Shown here in pieces: positions 10,819-18,686 of a stretch of DNA of 64,000 nt. The stretch's first letter is position 1; each line of letters opens with the position of its first letter. The DNA lies in assembly GCF_022921055.1 (NCBI RefSeq), contig NZ_CP095061.1, forward strand, positions 969,501 to 1,033,500. Reading direction: 5' to 3'. Source of the DNA: Hymenobacter volaticus (GTDB lineage: Bacteria; Bacteroidota; Bacteroidia; Cytophagales; Hymenobacteraceae). The notes under the pieces were generated by a model that worked only from the letters and a program-made list of their open reading frames with translations, was not told where the DNA came from and made no database searches. Both the position numbers and the translations under genes were made by a program.

Positions 10819-11523
10819 CTACATCTGGTATTGCTTGTTCTTAATAACCTGTGCCGGTACGCCAACGGCCGTGCAGTTGGCGGGCAAGTTGCGAACGGCT
10901 ACTGCCCCTGCCCCCACAATAGTACGGGCACCTACTTGCACGTGGTTGATAACGGTGGCATTGGTACCCAAGTACACGCCGCTTTCAAGATGCGCCGCGC
11001 CGCCTACATTGGCGTGTGGCATCAGAGAGCAGAAGTCTTCCAGCACCGCATCGTGCCCAATTGTACAACCCAGATTAAGCAATACATGCTGGCCGAGGAT
11101 AATGTCGGTGGTTAAGATGCAGCCTTGGCTGATGATGCAGCCGGCCCCGATTTGTAGGTTCTGATACGGGGCGCACGCCACTCCGGGGTGTATAAGCGTA
11201 GCAAATACCAAATGCGGAGACGTAAGCTGTGCTACCACTGCTGCCCGGCTCTGGCTGCTGCCTACGGCCACAACTACATGCAAAGGCACTGTACCCTCGT
11301 TCAGGTCGGCGCTGGTGCCCAAGTAAGGCAAGCCGTGAAGCGTGCCCTGAGAAGGCGGTGCATCATCATAAAAGCCCGTAAGCTGCCACGTAGGCTGACG
11401 CTCATTGATTTGATGCACTAACACCAATACTTCCCGGCCAAAGCCGCCCGCCCCAAAAATAGCCAACGGACGTAGCGGCTGGGTATGCATAGTGTTAGTT
11501 GCAGGAAAAGTAGGATCAGTCAT
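10819..11523 (-). CDS. PglD/NeuD-like sugar O/N-acetyltransferase
   Basis: 234 residues. The N-terminal Rossmann-like domain begins L-A-I-F-G-A-G-G-F-G-R-E-V (about 18-30), typical of PglD/NeuD. The C-terminal half is a left-handed beta-helix with hexapeptide repeats; it includes the catalytic-type His of T-I-G-H-D-A-V-L-E-D and ends G-A-V-A-V-R-N-L-P. Such enzymes use acetyl-CoA to acetylate amino sugars or sialic acids. Its ATG overlaps the stop of the upstream phosphoglycosyl transferase by four bases (ATGA), which implies coupled translation. The partners suggest it acetylates the 4-amino group made by the aminotransferase downstream. Confidence 0.88.
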   Translation of the reverse strand: MTDPTFPATNTMHTQPLRPLAIFGAGGFGREVLVLVHQINERQPTWQLTGFYDDAPPSQGTLHGLPYLGTSADLNEGTVPLHVVVAVGSSQSRAAVVAQLTSPHLVFATLIHPGVACAPYQNLQIGAGCIISQGCILTTDIILGQHVLLNLGCTIGHDAVLEDFCSLMPHANVGGAAHLESGVYLGTNATVINHVQVGARTIVGAGAVAVRNLPANCTAVGVPAQVIKNKQYQM

Positions 11524-12185
11524 GAGGAAGCCAAAATGTCGGAGGAGGGAGCTGAAGGAAAAGACGCGGAGCCCCGGAATGGCTCGGTGGTAGCCTGACC
11601 AGGAGCATTGATGCCGTGAGCACCCAGTACACGCAACGCGGTGCGAAACAAGATGCGCAGATCGAGCGACAAGCTGATGTTATCTACGTACCAGGCATCG
11701 TATAAGAACTTTTGTTCCCAACTGATGGCATTGCGCCCATTCACCTGTGCCCAGCCCGTAAGGCCCGGTAAAACCAGATGGCGGCGGGCTTGCGCCGGCG
11801 AATAGAGCGGCAAGTATTCGGGCAGTAAAGGGCGCGGGCCCACCAAACTCAAATCACCACGCAGTACATTCCAGAGTTGGGGCAACTCATCGAGGGAAGT
11901 GGCGCGCACCCAACGACCCAGGCGTGGTAGGCGCTGCGCATCCGGCAGAAGATGGCCGTAGGTGTCGTGCGCGGTGGTCATCGTTTGGAGTTTGTAGAGC
12001 ATGAACAGTTGCCCATGCCGACCTGGCCGTAGTTGCCGAAACAACCACGGGCCACCATTTTGCGCGGCCAACACCGCCGCTCCAACCAGCAAGACCGGCA
12101 ACGCCGCCAGCAATAGCGGAGCTGCCAGCCCGACGTCCAAGACGCGCTTGCCCCAGCGGCGGTACCAGTCGGTGGCGTTCAACAT
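11520..12185 (-). CDS. Monotopic phosphoglycosyl transferase (bacterial sugar transferase, PglC-like)
   Basis: 221 residues. An N-terminal hydrophobic re-entrant helix (about 15-40) follows R-W-G-K-R-V-L-D-V. The active-site pair is in S-L-D-E-L-P-Q-L-W-N-V, followed by G-D-L-S-L-V-G-P-R-P, then G-L-T-G-W-A-Q-V-N-G-R. This family transfers a sugar-1-phosphate from a UDP-sugar to undecaprenyl phosphate, the first membrane step of a glycan pathway. It is the first gene of the operon. Together the three genes resemble pglC, pglD and pglE of bacillosamine-type pathways; the 4,6-dehydratase (PglF-like) is not in the window. The last 25 residues are a Ser/Pro-rich tail. Confidence 0.9.
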   Translation of the reverse strand: MLNATDWYRRWGKRVLDVGLAAPLLLAALPVLLVGAAVLAAQNGGPWLFRQLRPGRHGQLFMLYKLQTMTTAHDTYGHLLPDAQRLPRLGRWVRATSLDELPQLWNVLRGDLSLVGPRPLLPEYLPLYSPAQARRHLVLPGLTGWAQVNGRNAISWEQKFLYDAWYVDNISLSLDLRILFRTALRVLGAHGINAPGQATTEPFRGSASFPSAPSSDILASS

Positions 12186-12486
12186 ACAGGAGAGTCAATC
12201 TATCTAGGTTGCAAAGTTGTGTTTTTCCGAGCATTTCGCCTTTCATACGAAGGCGAAGAGGCCACAAACCAGTTGTAGAATTTACAAAAGCGCAGCACAG
12301 TCTTCAAACTGTTTGCTGCTAGAGGGTGTGAAAAGCAGACATACTTGCTACCAGTTCAATGCTCATGCTAACCTACTAATCAGTGCAGCTAGGTTTTGCC
12401 TTCCGTTAAAAGCAAAGAGCCGTCGGCTGTAGATTAACCGATGCTACCGGGCGCAAAGCGTGCAAAGCTTCCGCTACATTTGCGAC
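12186..12486. other. Divergent intergenic region between the sugar operon and ispE
   Basis: About 300 bases. It must carry the promoter of the minus-strand sugar operon, which I could not pin down, and holds the ispE -7 element at its right edge. No gene is supported. Confidence 0.5.
12475..12482 (+). promoter_or_regulatory. -7 element of ispE (TACATTTG)
   Basis: Matches the Bacteroidetes -7 consensus TAnnTTTG and ends only four bases before the ispE ATG. If used, transcription would begin at or next to the ATG (leaderless). No clear -33 TTTG lies 19-20 bases upstream, so support is moderate. Confidence 0.5.
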
Positions 12487-13308
12487 ATGCTCGTTTTCCC
12501 GAACGCCAAACTCAACCTCGGCCTCTATATCACCGGCCAGCGGCCCGATGGCTTCCGCAACCTCGAATCGGTGTTTGTGCCCCTGCCGTGGTGCGATGCG
12601 CTGGAAGTATTGCCTGCCGCCGAGTCCACCGAAACTACGCTCGCGCTTACCGGCATTCCCATTCCGGGCGACCCGGCTACCAACCTCTGCCACCGCGCCT
12701 ACGAATTGCTGCGCACTGATTTCAACTTGCCTCCCATACGCCAGCACCTGCACAAAGTAGTACCCATAGGAGCGGGCTTGGGCGGCGGCTCTGCCGATGC
12801 TGCGTTTGCGCTACGTGCCTTAAACGAGTTGTTTGAGCTGGATTTATCTGCCGAAACATTGGTGGGTTACGCTCGTCGGCTCGGTTCCGACTGTGCGTTC
12901 TTCATAGCCAACAAGCCGGTTTTCGCCTATGAAAAGGGCGACGTATTCGAGGAAATCAGCTTGAACCTAACCGGCACAGCGTGCAAAGTTGTGTACCCCG
13001 GCCTACACATCAGTACTGCCGAAGCCTACTCGCGGGTAACACCCCGCACGCCTCGCCACGACCTGCGCGAAGCCCTGCGCCAACCGATGGAAACCTGGCG
13101 CGAAACGGTCAGCAATGATTTCGAGGACGCACTGACGCCGTTTTATCCAGTGCTTGGTGAAATCAAGGAGCAGCTTTATGCCGCTGGCGCCACCTACGTC
13201 AGCTTGTCGGGTTCGGGCTCGGCGGTGTATGGGCTCTTTCCGGGCTTAGAACTCCCTCCTAAGTTGGATATGCCAAATGGATATTTGGTTTGGGATGGAC
13301 GGTTGTAG
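12487..13308 (+). CDS. ispE: 4-diphosphocytidyl-2-C-methyl-D-erythritol kinase
   Basis: 273 residues from the ATG at 12487. GHMP-kinase family: N-terminal F-P-N-A-K-L-N-L-G-L-Y with the catalytic Lys, the ATP-binding loop P-I-G-A-G-L-G-G-G-S-A-D-A-A, the active-site Asp segment L-G-S-D-C-A-F-F, and the C-terminal L-S-G-S-G-S-A-V-Y-G-L. It phosphorylates CDP-methylerythritol in the cytosolic MEP pathway for isoprenoid precursors. The first ATG fits the family's usual N-terminus; an in-frame GTG at 12460 would add nine residues that overlap the -7 element and is unlikely. It converges with the EamA transporter gene. Confidence 0.95.
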   Translation: MLVFPNAKLNLGLYITGQRPDGFRNLESVFVPLPWCDALEVLPAAESTETTLALTGIPIPGDPATNLCHRAYELLRTDFNLPPIRQHLHKVVPIGAGLGGGSADAAFALRALNELFELDLSAETLVGYARRLGSDCAFFIANKPVFAYEKGDVFEEISLNLTGTACKVVYPGLHISTAEAYSRVTPRTPRHDLREALRQPMETWRETVSNDFEDALTPFYPVLGEIKEQLYAAGATYVSLSGSGSAVYGLFPGLELPPKLDMPNGYLVWDGRL

Positions 13309-13328
13309 CGCCAAGCTCTGGCGCAGTG

Positions 13329-14243
13329 TTACACCAACACGTCCACTGCTTCTTTGCGCCGACTGCGTCGCTGGTTCCATTGGTCGATAACCGGGTGGAT
13401 AAGGACGCTGAACAGTATCACGACCGTGCCTATATAGAATCCGAACGACATTTTCTCTTCGCTGCCGAAGATCAAAACGGCCAGCAAGATGCCGTACACA
13501 GGTTCTAAATTGATGGTCAGGTTCACTACGAAAGCCGACAGCCGCTTCATCAGCTCCACCGACGACGAGAAGGCATAAACGGTACAAACGCCGGCCAGCA
13601 CGCCCAACCACAGCCAATCGTAGCCGTGGAAGGCGAGTTGCAAACCGCGGCCTTCGCTGAAGTAACGGCTGTAAACCGGGAAGAACAGCGCAATGCTGAG
13701 GCAGGCGCCCGCCATTTCGTAGAACGTAAGACGAAGTGGTGTGTGGCGCTTCACGAGCTGCGAGTTCATCACGCTGAACAGCGCCGACAGCCCCGCCGAC
13801 AAAATAGCCACCAGCAAACCCGCCAACTGGTCTAGCTCAGCCCTCGATACCAAGTATAGCCCCACCATCGTCAGCATACTCAAGCCAACCTCGTAGGCAC
13901 GCACCCGGCGCCACAGGATCAGAGGCTCCAAGAGCGACGTCCAGAGTGCCAGCGTTGCCATACCTGCCAAGCACACGCTCACCGACGATAAACGGGCCGC
14001 CAAGAAGAACGTAATCCAGTGCACGGCTACCAAGGACCCCACACCCAAGAGTCGAAGAACTTCGGTTGGGGGAATACGCCATGCCACTTGTCGTGCCGCT
14101 AGCAGAATTCCGAGCCCGGCAGTAGCTAGTAGGGTCCGCCAAAATACTAGCTCCACCGGCGGCACCGAAATCAGCTTGCCCAGTATGGCCGTGAAGCCCC
14201 AGAGCAACACAATGAAATGCAGGCGGAGGTAGTCTTTTAGCAT
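13329..14243 (-). CDS. EamA-family (DMT superfamily) transporter
   Basis: 304 residues from the ATG at 14243; an earlier in-frame start would add eight polar residues. Ten predicted membrane helices are arranged as two EamA repeats: the first starts L-H-F-I-V-L-L-W-G-F-T-A-I-L-G-K, the second G-L-L-V-A-I-L-S-A-G-L-S-A-L-F. The typical C-terminal helix motif N-L-T-I-N-L-E-P-V-Y-G-I-L-L-A is present. Family members export or import small metabolites; the substrate cannot be inferred. The C-terminus is basic (R-R-S-R-R-K), consistent with a cytosolic tail. It converges with ispE, and the LptF/G terminator lies just upstream. Confidence 0.88.
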   Translation of the reverse strand: MLKDYLRLHFIVLLWGFTAILGKLISVPPVELVFWRTLLATAGLGILLAARQVAWRIPPTEVLRLLGVGSLVAVHWITFFLAARLSSVSVCLAGMATLALWTSLLEPLILWRRVRAYEVGLSMLTMVGLYLVSRAELDQLAGLLVAILSAGLSALFSVMNSQLVKRHTPLRLTFYEMAGACLSIALFFPVYSRYFSEGRGLQLAFHGYDWLWLGVLAGVCTVYAFSSSVELMKRLSAFVVNLTINLEPVYGILLAVLIFGSEEKMSFGFYIGTVVILFSVLIHPVIDQWNQRRSRRKEAVDVLV

Positions 14244-14260
14244 ACAGTGAGTTTGTGAAT

Positions 14261-14301
14261 AGAGCACGTCAGGCCAGGCTGAGCTTGGCCTGACGTGCTC
14301 T
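14261..14301 (-). terminator. Terminator hairpin downstream of the LptF/LptG-family gene
   Basis: A 20-base arm (14261-14280) pairs with 14282-14301 with one wobble; in practice the loop is a few bases wide. A/T-rich flanks sit on both sides. It lies 13 bases beyond the stop of the minus-strand permease gene. Confidence 0.75.
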
Positions 14302-14313
14302 ATTTATCTACGT

Positions 14314-15390
14314 CTAGCGGGGAACTACCCTGTACAGCACCAGCCCAATGCACGTGAAGACGATGCTCGGTATCCAGGCCGCTAACATGGGATTCAAGTC
14401 GCCGACTTGGGCGAAGTTACGACTCAGGATAACGAAGATGATAAACACGAATGCCAGCACGAAGCCCAACGCAATTTGCCCGCCCACACCGGCCCGCGAC
14501 TTCCGCGCACTCATGATTACCCCGATAATCGTGAGGATAAACATGGCGTACGGATACGCATACCGCTCGTATTTGTCGCTTAGGTAGATCTGCGTATCGG
14601 CGGCGCCCCGGTCTATTTTCTGCTGAATGTAACGGTTCAACTCAGGCAGCGTCAGGGTTTCGCTTAGGCGGTAGGTGCTGGCAAAATCCTTGGGGTAGAG
14701 GTTGAGCGTAGTATCCCGTTGAGGCAGCGTAAGTAGCTTCTCGTTCGGACCATCGATGATGCGCACCAGCTGAGGCGTGAGGCGCCAAGCCTTTTTGGTG
14801 GAATCCCAGGTAATAGCCTCGGCCGTCATGCGGCGCTTGAGCAGGGTGCCTTCCACCGTTTCCAACGCAAACTTATAGCCGACGTTGTTCACGTTGTCGT
14901 AGCTCTCCATGTAGGCGTAGCTTTTCGGCCCGATTTTGATGTGCACATTGCGCCCCTTAAAGTGGTAAGGGTTCTTGACGTACTTCCGCTCGAAGTCAAC
15001 GCGGGTTTTGTTGGCATACGGAATCACCCAGCCCGTAAGACCCATGGTAATAACCGCTAGAATGGTGCTGCCCATGATGTAGGGCACCAGCAGCCGCTTG
15101 AAACTCACGCCGCTAGCCAGAATAGCCACAATCTCGGTGCGGGCCGCTAGCTGCGCCGTCACGAAAACCACCGCAATGAACACGGTGATTGGTGAAAGCA
15201 AATTAGCGTAGTACGGAAACAGGTTCACGTAGTACTCCAGCATAATCTGCTTCACGCCCAGGTTATGCTTGAGAAAGTCGTCGTTCTTCTCGGTGAAGTC
15301 AATCACGCAAATCACCATCACCAACACAAGGACAGTGAAGAAGAAGGCCGTGAGAAATTTCTTGAGAATGTACTTATCGAGCAGTTTCAT
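14314..15390 (-). CDS. LptF/LptG-family permease (lipopolysaccharide export)
   Basis: 358 residues. The N-terminus M-K-L-L-D-K-Y-I-L-K-K-F is the classic LptF/G start. Three N-terminal membrane helices (about 13-35, 53-77, 100-125), a periplasmic jellyroll-like region (about 130-270) and three C-terminal helices (about 275-355) match the YjgP/YjgQ fold. LptF and LptG form the heterodimeric membrane part of the LptB2FG transporter that extracts LPS from the inner membrane. Which of the two this is cannot be told. It lies downstream of tgt on the same strand, a common Bacteroidota arrangement; the 138-base gap holds an inverted repeat. Confidence 0.9.
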   Translation of the reverse strand: MKLLDKYILKKFLTAFFFTVLVLVMVICVIDFTEKNDDFLKHNLGVKQIMLEYYVNLFPYYANLLSPITVFIAVVFVTAQLAARTEIVAILASGVSFKRLLVPYIMGSTILAVITMGLTGWVIPYANKTRVDFERKYVKNPYHFKGRNVHIKIGPKSYAYMESYDNVNNVGYKFALETVEGTLLKRRMTAEAITWDSTKKAWRLTPQLVRIIDGPNEKLLTLPQRDTTLNLYPKDFASTYRLSETLTLPELNRYIQQKIDRGAADTQIYLSDKYERYAYPYAMFILTIIGVIMSARKSRAGVGGQIALGFVLAFVFIIFVILSRNFAQVGDLNPMLAAWIPSIVFTCIGLVLYRVVPR

Positions 15391-15404
15391 TTTTATTTAT
15401 CCTG

Positions 15405-15521
15405 AACGTCATGCTGAGCGCAGCCGAAGCATCTCGCTAGTGTGGTAAACTTCATTTACTTTGGCAACCTCAGCACGCGAGATGCTTCGACTCCGGCTCC
15501 GCCTTCGCTCAGCATGACGTT
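15405..15521. repeat. Large imperfect inverted repeat between tgt and the LptF/G gene
   Basis: The outer arms (15405-15420 and 15506-15521) are perfect complements containing G-T-C-A-T-G-C-T-G-A-G-C. A further 13-base inner arm reading CGAAGCATCTCGC (from 15425) pairs with 15477-15489. The right side carries about 12 extra bases. It looks like a mobile-type intergenic palindrome, as I recall from other Hymenobacter genomes, not a simple terminator. Confidence 0.75.
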
Positions 15522-15528
15522 TCTTTGT

Positions 15529-16659
15529 CTACAGCCTCGTCATCAACTGCACGACCATCTTCTCCTTCCACTCGCGGAAGGTGCCAGCTAAAATCTGCTG
15601 CCGCGCTTGCTTTACCAGCCACAGATAAAAGGTCAGGTTGTGAATGGAGGCAATTTGCGGGCCGAGCATTTCCTTGCTGTGAAAGAGGTGGCGCACGTAG
15701 GCTTTCGAATAGAACGTGCTGACGTAGCCACCTAGTTCAGCATCAATCGGCTCGAAATCGTCGGCCCACTTCTTATTACTGATGTTGATGATACCCTGCG
15801 TGGTGAAGAGCATACCGTTGCGGGCATTGCGGGTCGGCATAACGCAGTCGAACATATCTACGCCCAACGCTATATTCTCCAAAATATTGGCCGGGGTACC
15901 TACGCCCATCAGATAGCGCGGCTTGTCTTTGGGCAGGATGTCGCAGACCAACTCAGTCATTTCGTACATCAGTTCGGCGGGCTCGCCCACGCTTAGGCCA
16001 CCAATGGCGTTGCCTTCGCGCTGCTGCTCGGCGATAAACTCGGCCGATTTGATGCGCAAATCCTTGAACGTGCTACCCTGCACAATCGGGAATAGCGTTT
16101 GGGAATAGCCGTAGTGACCCTCGGTGCTGTCGAAGCGCTGGATGCAACGTTTCAGCCAGCGGTGCGTCATATCGAGGGAGCGGCGGGCGTAGTCGTACTC
16201 GCAGGGCCACGGCGTGCACTCGTCGAAGGCCATGATGATGTCGGCCCCAATAATGCGCTGAATGTCCATCACGCCTTCCGGCGAAAACAAGTGCTGGCTG
16301 CCATCAATGTGGGAGCGAAATTTCACGCCTTCCTCCTTGATTTTGCGGGTGCCGCTGAGCGAGTACACCTGGTAGCCACCCGAGTCGGTGAGGATGGGCC
16401 GGTCCCAGCCGTTAAACTTGTGTAAGCCACCAGCTTTGTGCAGGATGTCGAGGCCGGGGCGCAAGTACAGGTGGTACGTATTGCCGAGGATGATCTGAGC
16501 CTGCACGTCGTTGGTGAGGTCGCGCTGCTGCACGGCCTTCACGGTGCCCACCGTCCCGACGGGCATAAAAATGGGCGTTTCAATAGCGCCGTGGTCGGTG
16601 TGCACTACACCGGCGCGGGCTTTGGTATGGGGGTCGTTGGTTACTAAGTCGAAAGTCAT
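15529..16659 (-). CDS. tgt: Queuine tRNA-ribosyltransferase (tRNA-guanine transglycosylase)
   Basis: 376 residues from the ATG at 16659. Exchanges guanine 34 of GUN-anticodon tRNAs for a queuine precursor. Visible: T-P-I-F-M-P-V-G-T-V-G-T-V-K, I-L-G-N-T-Y-H-L, catalytic Asp in L-T-D-S-G-G-Y-Q-V, V-Q-G-S, G-G-L-S-V-G-E, and the nucleophile segment V-D-M-F-D-C-V-M-P-T-R-N-A-R-N-G. The zinc-ligand cluster (C-x-C-x-x-C) after P-(I/L)-D is replaced by A-E-L-G-G-Y-V-S; only the following His (R-H-L-F) remains. From memory this is common in Bacteroidota Tgt. The upstream frame is open to 16734 without an ATG. Confidence 0.95.
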   Translation of the reverse strand: MTFDLVTNDPHTKARAGVVHTDHGAIETPIFMPVGTVGTVKAVQQRDLTNDVQAQIILGNTYHLYLRPGLDILHKAGGLHKFNGWDRPILTDSGGYQVYSLSGTRKIKEEGVKFRSHIDGSQHLFSPEGVMDIQRIIGADIIMAFDECTPWPCEYDYARRSLDMTHRWLKRCIQRFDSTEGHYGYSQTLFPIVQGSTFKDLRIKSAEFIAEQQREGNAIGGLSVGEPAELMYEMTELVCDILPKDKPRYLMGVGTPANILENIALGVDMFDCVMPTRNARNGMLFTTQGIINISNKKWADDFEPIDAELGGYVSTFYSKAYVRHLFHSKEMLGPQIASIHNLTFYLWLVKQARQQILAGTFREWKEKMVVQLMTRL

Positions 16660-16785
16660 GCGGGAAAGTTGATTTCGCGCCGTGCGATTGGGTATAGGCT
16701 CTATTTTCTCGCGGCCACAGTTCAATTGCTGCAAGAAACTTGGTCCTATTCACTGCTAACGCCGGCGCGAAAGTCGTAAGAACCA

Positions 16786-16821
16786 CAAAGGTACTTCCGC
16801 CACCTCGAATGCCTACTTTTG
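16786..16821. promoter_or_regulatory. Divergent -7 elements between tgt and the GT2 gene
   Basis: On the minus strand CAAAGGTA (16786-16793) reads as TACCTTTG toward tgt; on the plus strand TACTTTTG (16814-16821) faces the glycosyltransferase. Both fit TAnnTTTG. Clear -33 TTTG boxes are not visible, so these are motif matches only. Confidence 0.5.
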
Positions 16822-16843
16822 CAGGCTAATTCACTTCCTTGTT

Positions 16844-17968
16844 TTGTTGCTGAGCTTTTCTCCGACCGTTTGGCTGCTGCTGGTTACTGTGCTGGTGCAG
16901 CTGGTGTATGCGGCCTATTACTTTTTGCCCTTCGCCAACCGTCCGCCGGAACCTGAACCCGATGCCACGCAAGCACAGCCTGTATCAATAATCGTGTGCG
17001 CCCACAACGAACTCGACAATTTGCGTCGGCTGCTGCCCCTGCTCCTGAAGCAGTACTATCCTGCCGGTTTCGAGGTTGTGCTAGTAGATGACCGTTCCAC
17101 CGACGATTCATTTCTCTACATCCAGCAACTCACGCAGTACTACGCTACTGTCCGGCTGGTCACCATAGCCAGCACCCCCAAAGGGTTAGCCCCCAAGAAA
17201 TATGCCCTCACCCTTGGTATCAAGGCAGCCCAACACGCCCGGTTGCTCTTTACCGATGCTGACTGTATCCCGGCTACCAACCAGTGGCTGCTTAGTATGC
17301 AGGCCGGATTTCAGCACCCTGCCGATGTAGTATTGGGCTACTCGGCTTACAGGCCCGAACCCGGGTTTCTGAATAAGCTGATTCGGTTTGAAACCTTACT
17401 CACCGGGGCACAGTATCTCTCGTTCGCGTGGCGTGGGAAACCATACATGGGAGTGGGCCGCAACCTAGCCTATACCCAAGATGTCTTTCGCTCTACCAGG
17501 GGGTTTGCCTCCCACATTCGCAGCCTCAGCGGCGACGACGACCTGTTTGTGCAGGATGCCGTGGCGCAGGGAAAACGAGTAACGGTGGTAGCCGAGCCCG
17601 TAGCGCATACACTCAGTGAACCAGCTCGGACCTGGACTAGCTGGTGGCGGCAGAAACGGCGACATATGTCGGCGGGGCGCAGCTACCGGGTTGCCGACCG
17701 CTGGCGCATTGGAACCTTTATCGGAAGCAATGTGCTTTTTCATAGTATAAGTTTAACTCTGCTGTTTTTCCCTTCCGATTGGATACCTTTGGCTGGATTA
17801 TGGGCCCTACGCACGGCACTCGTATCAGGCACCTATTTGCGTCTCAGCCGACGACTTGATGACTCATTGCCTGGCGCGCTACTGCCAATATTAGACCTTG
17901 TCTACTTTTTTTATTATCTCGCTCTGGGAGTCTCCCTGTTTCTCTACCGTAACCTCCGATGGAAGTAA
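16844..17968 (+). CDS. Family 2 glycosyltransferase, membrane-anchored
   Basis: 374 residues using a TTG start at 16844 (no ATG lies upstream of the catalytic domain; TTG at 16847 is equally possible). One N-terminal membrane helix (about 8-28) is followed by a GT-A domain: P-V-S-I-I-V-C-A-H-N-E, the nucleotide-binding V-D-D-R-S-T-D-D-S, the metal motif T-D-A-D-C, and the acceptor-side G-D-D-D-L-F with R-Q-K-R-R-H-M. Two or three C-terminal helices follow (about 290-370). It resembles processive-type enzymes that make or modify cell-surface glycans or lipids; the substrate is unknown. Its end overlaps the ECF sigma gene by ten bases, so they are probably cotranscribed. Confidence 0.85.
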   Translation: MLLSFSPTVWLLLVTVLVQLVYAAYYFLPFANRPPEPEPDATQAQPVSIIVCAHNELDNLRRLLPLLLKQYYPAGFEVVLVDDRSTDDSFLYIQQLTQYYATVRLVTIASTPKGLAPKKYALTLGIKAAQHARLLFTDADCIPATNQWLLSMQAGFQHPADVVLGYSAYRPEPGFLNKLIRFETLLTGAQYLSFAWRGKPYMGVGRNLAYTQDVFRSTRGFASHIRSLSGDDDLFVQDAVAQGKRVTVVAEPVAHTLSEPARTWTSWWRQKRRHMSAGRSYRVADRWRIGTFIGSNVLFHSISLTLLFFPSDWIPLAGLWALRTALVSGTYLRLSRRLDDSLPGALLPILDLVYFFYYLALGVSLFLYRNLRWK

Positions 17969-18576
17969 ATAATCCGGAAAAACAATTTTCAGCTAAAGCC
18001 AAGCACGACTTCAAACTGATTCGGGCCGCTGTAGAAAACGCTGATGAAAAAGCGTATGCGGAGTTGATGCAGATTTACAAGAAGCCGGTTTATCACGTGG
18101 TCCTGAAAATGGTGCGCAACCCCGATGATGCCGAAGACCTTACTATTGAAGCTTTCGCCAAGGCGTTCCGCAACCTGCACAAATTCAATCCGGAGTTCGC
18201 CTTTAGCACTTGGCTGTTCCGCATTGCCACCAACAACTGCATCGACTTTATTCGCAAGAATAAAATCAAGACGATGTCGATTGACTCGGCCATTAAAATC
18301 GATAACGGCGACGAAATTACCATCGACTTCCGCGACCAGAACCTGAACCCGCAGGAGTCGACCATCAAGAACCAGAAAATCGAAATCATGCAGCACGTGG
18401 TGTCGCGGCTGCCCGATAAATACCAACGTCTTGTTACGCTCCGTTACTTCGACGAACTGAGCTACGAAGAAATAGCGCAGGAGCTAAAAGCCCCACTCGG
18501 TACCGTGAAAGCGCAACTGCACCGCGCCCGTGAGTTGCTCTATGACATGGTGAAAAACAAAAAGGAAATTATCTAG
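17959..18576 (+). CDS. RNA polymerase sigma factor, ECF type (sigma-70 family)
   Basis: 205 residues. Region 2 runs from about 38 to 105 with the core-binding segment D-A-E-D-L-T-I-E-A-F-A-K-A-F and F-S-T-W-L-F-R-I-A-T-N; region 4 (about 145-198) has Y-F-D-E-L-S-Y-E-E-I-A and G-T-V-K-A-Q-L-H-R-A-R. The linker is longer than usual and rich in Asp/Asn. No anti-sigma gene adjoins it, so the signal it answers is unknown; this lineage has a widely conserved sigma factor of this form that may be expressed constitutively (inference). It overlaps the upstream glycosyltransferase and is closed by a terminator. Confidence 0.92.
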   Translation: MEVNNPEKQFSAKAKHDFKLIRAAVENADEKAYAELMQIYKKPVYHVVLKMVRNPDDAEDLTIEAFAKAFRNLHKFNPEFAFSTWLFRIATNNCIDFIRKNKIKTMSIDSAIKIDNGDEITIDFRDQNLNPQESTIKNQKIEIMQHVVSRLPDKYQRLVTLRYFDELSYEEIAQELKAPLGTVKAQLHRARELLYDMVKNKKEII

Positions 18577-18578
18577 TG

Positions 18579-18609
18579 AAAAGCCCCGCTACTAAGCGGG
18601 GCTTTTTTT
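18579..18609 (+). terminator. Rho-independent terminator after the sigma-factor gene
   Basis: Nine-base GC-rich stem (18582-18590 with 18595-18603), four-base loop, followed by seven T. It sits directly after the stop codon. Confidence 0.9.
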
Positions 18610-18670
18610 ATGCCTAATAGAATCGATAAATCAACCAGCAAGGCCTATGCAGGTACCTAACTCAGGGCGC

Positions 18671-18678
18671 TATCTTTG
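18671..18678 (+). promoter_or_regulatory. -7 element of rsmG (TATCTTTG)
   Basis: Fits TAnnTTTG exactly and ends eight bases before the rsmG ATG, predicting a leader of only a few bases. No convincing -33 box. Confidence 0.5.
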
Positions 18679-18686
18679 CCGGTACG

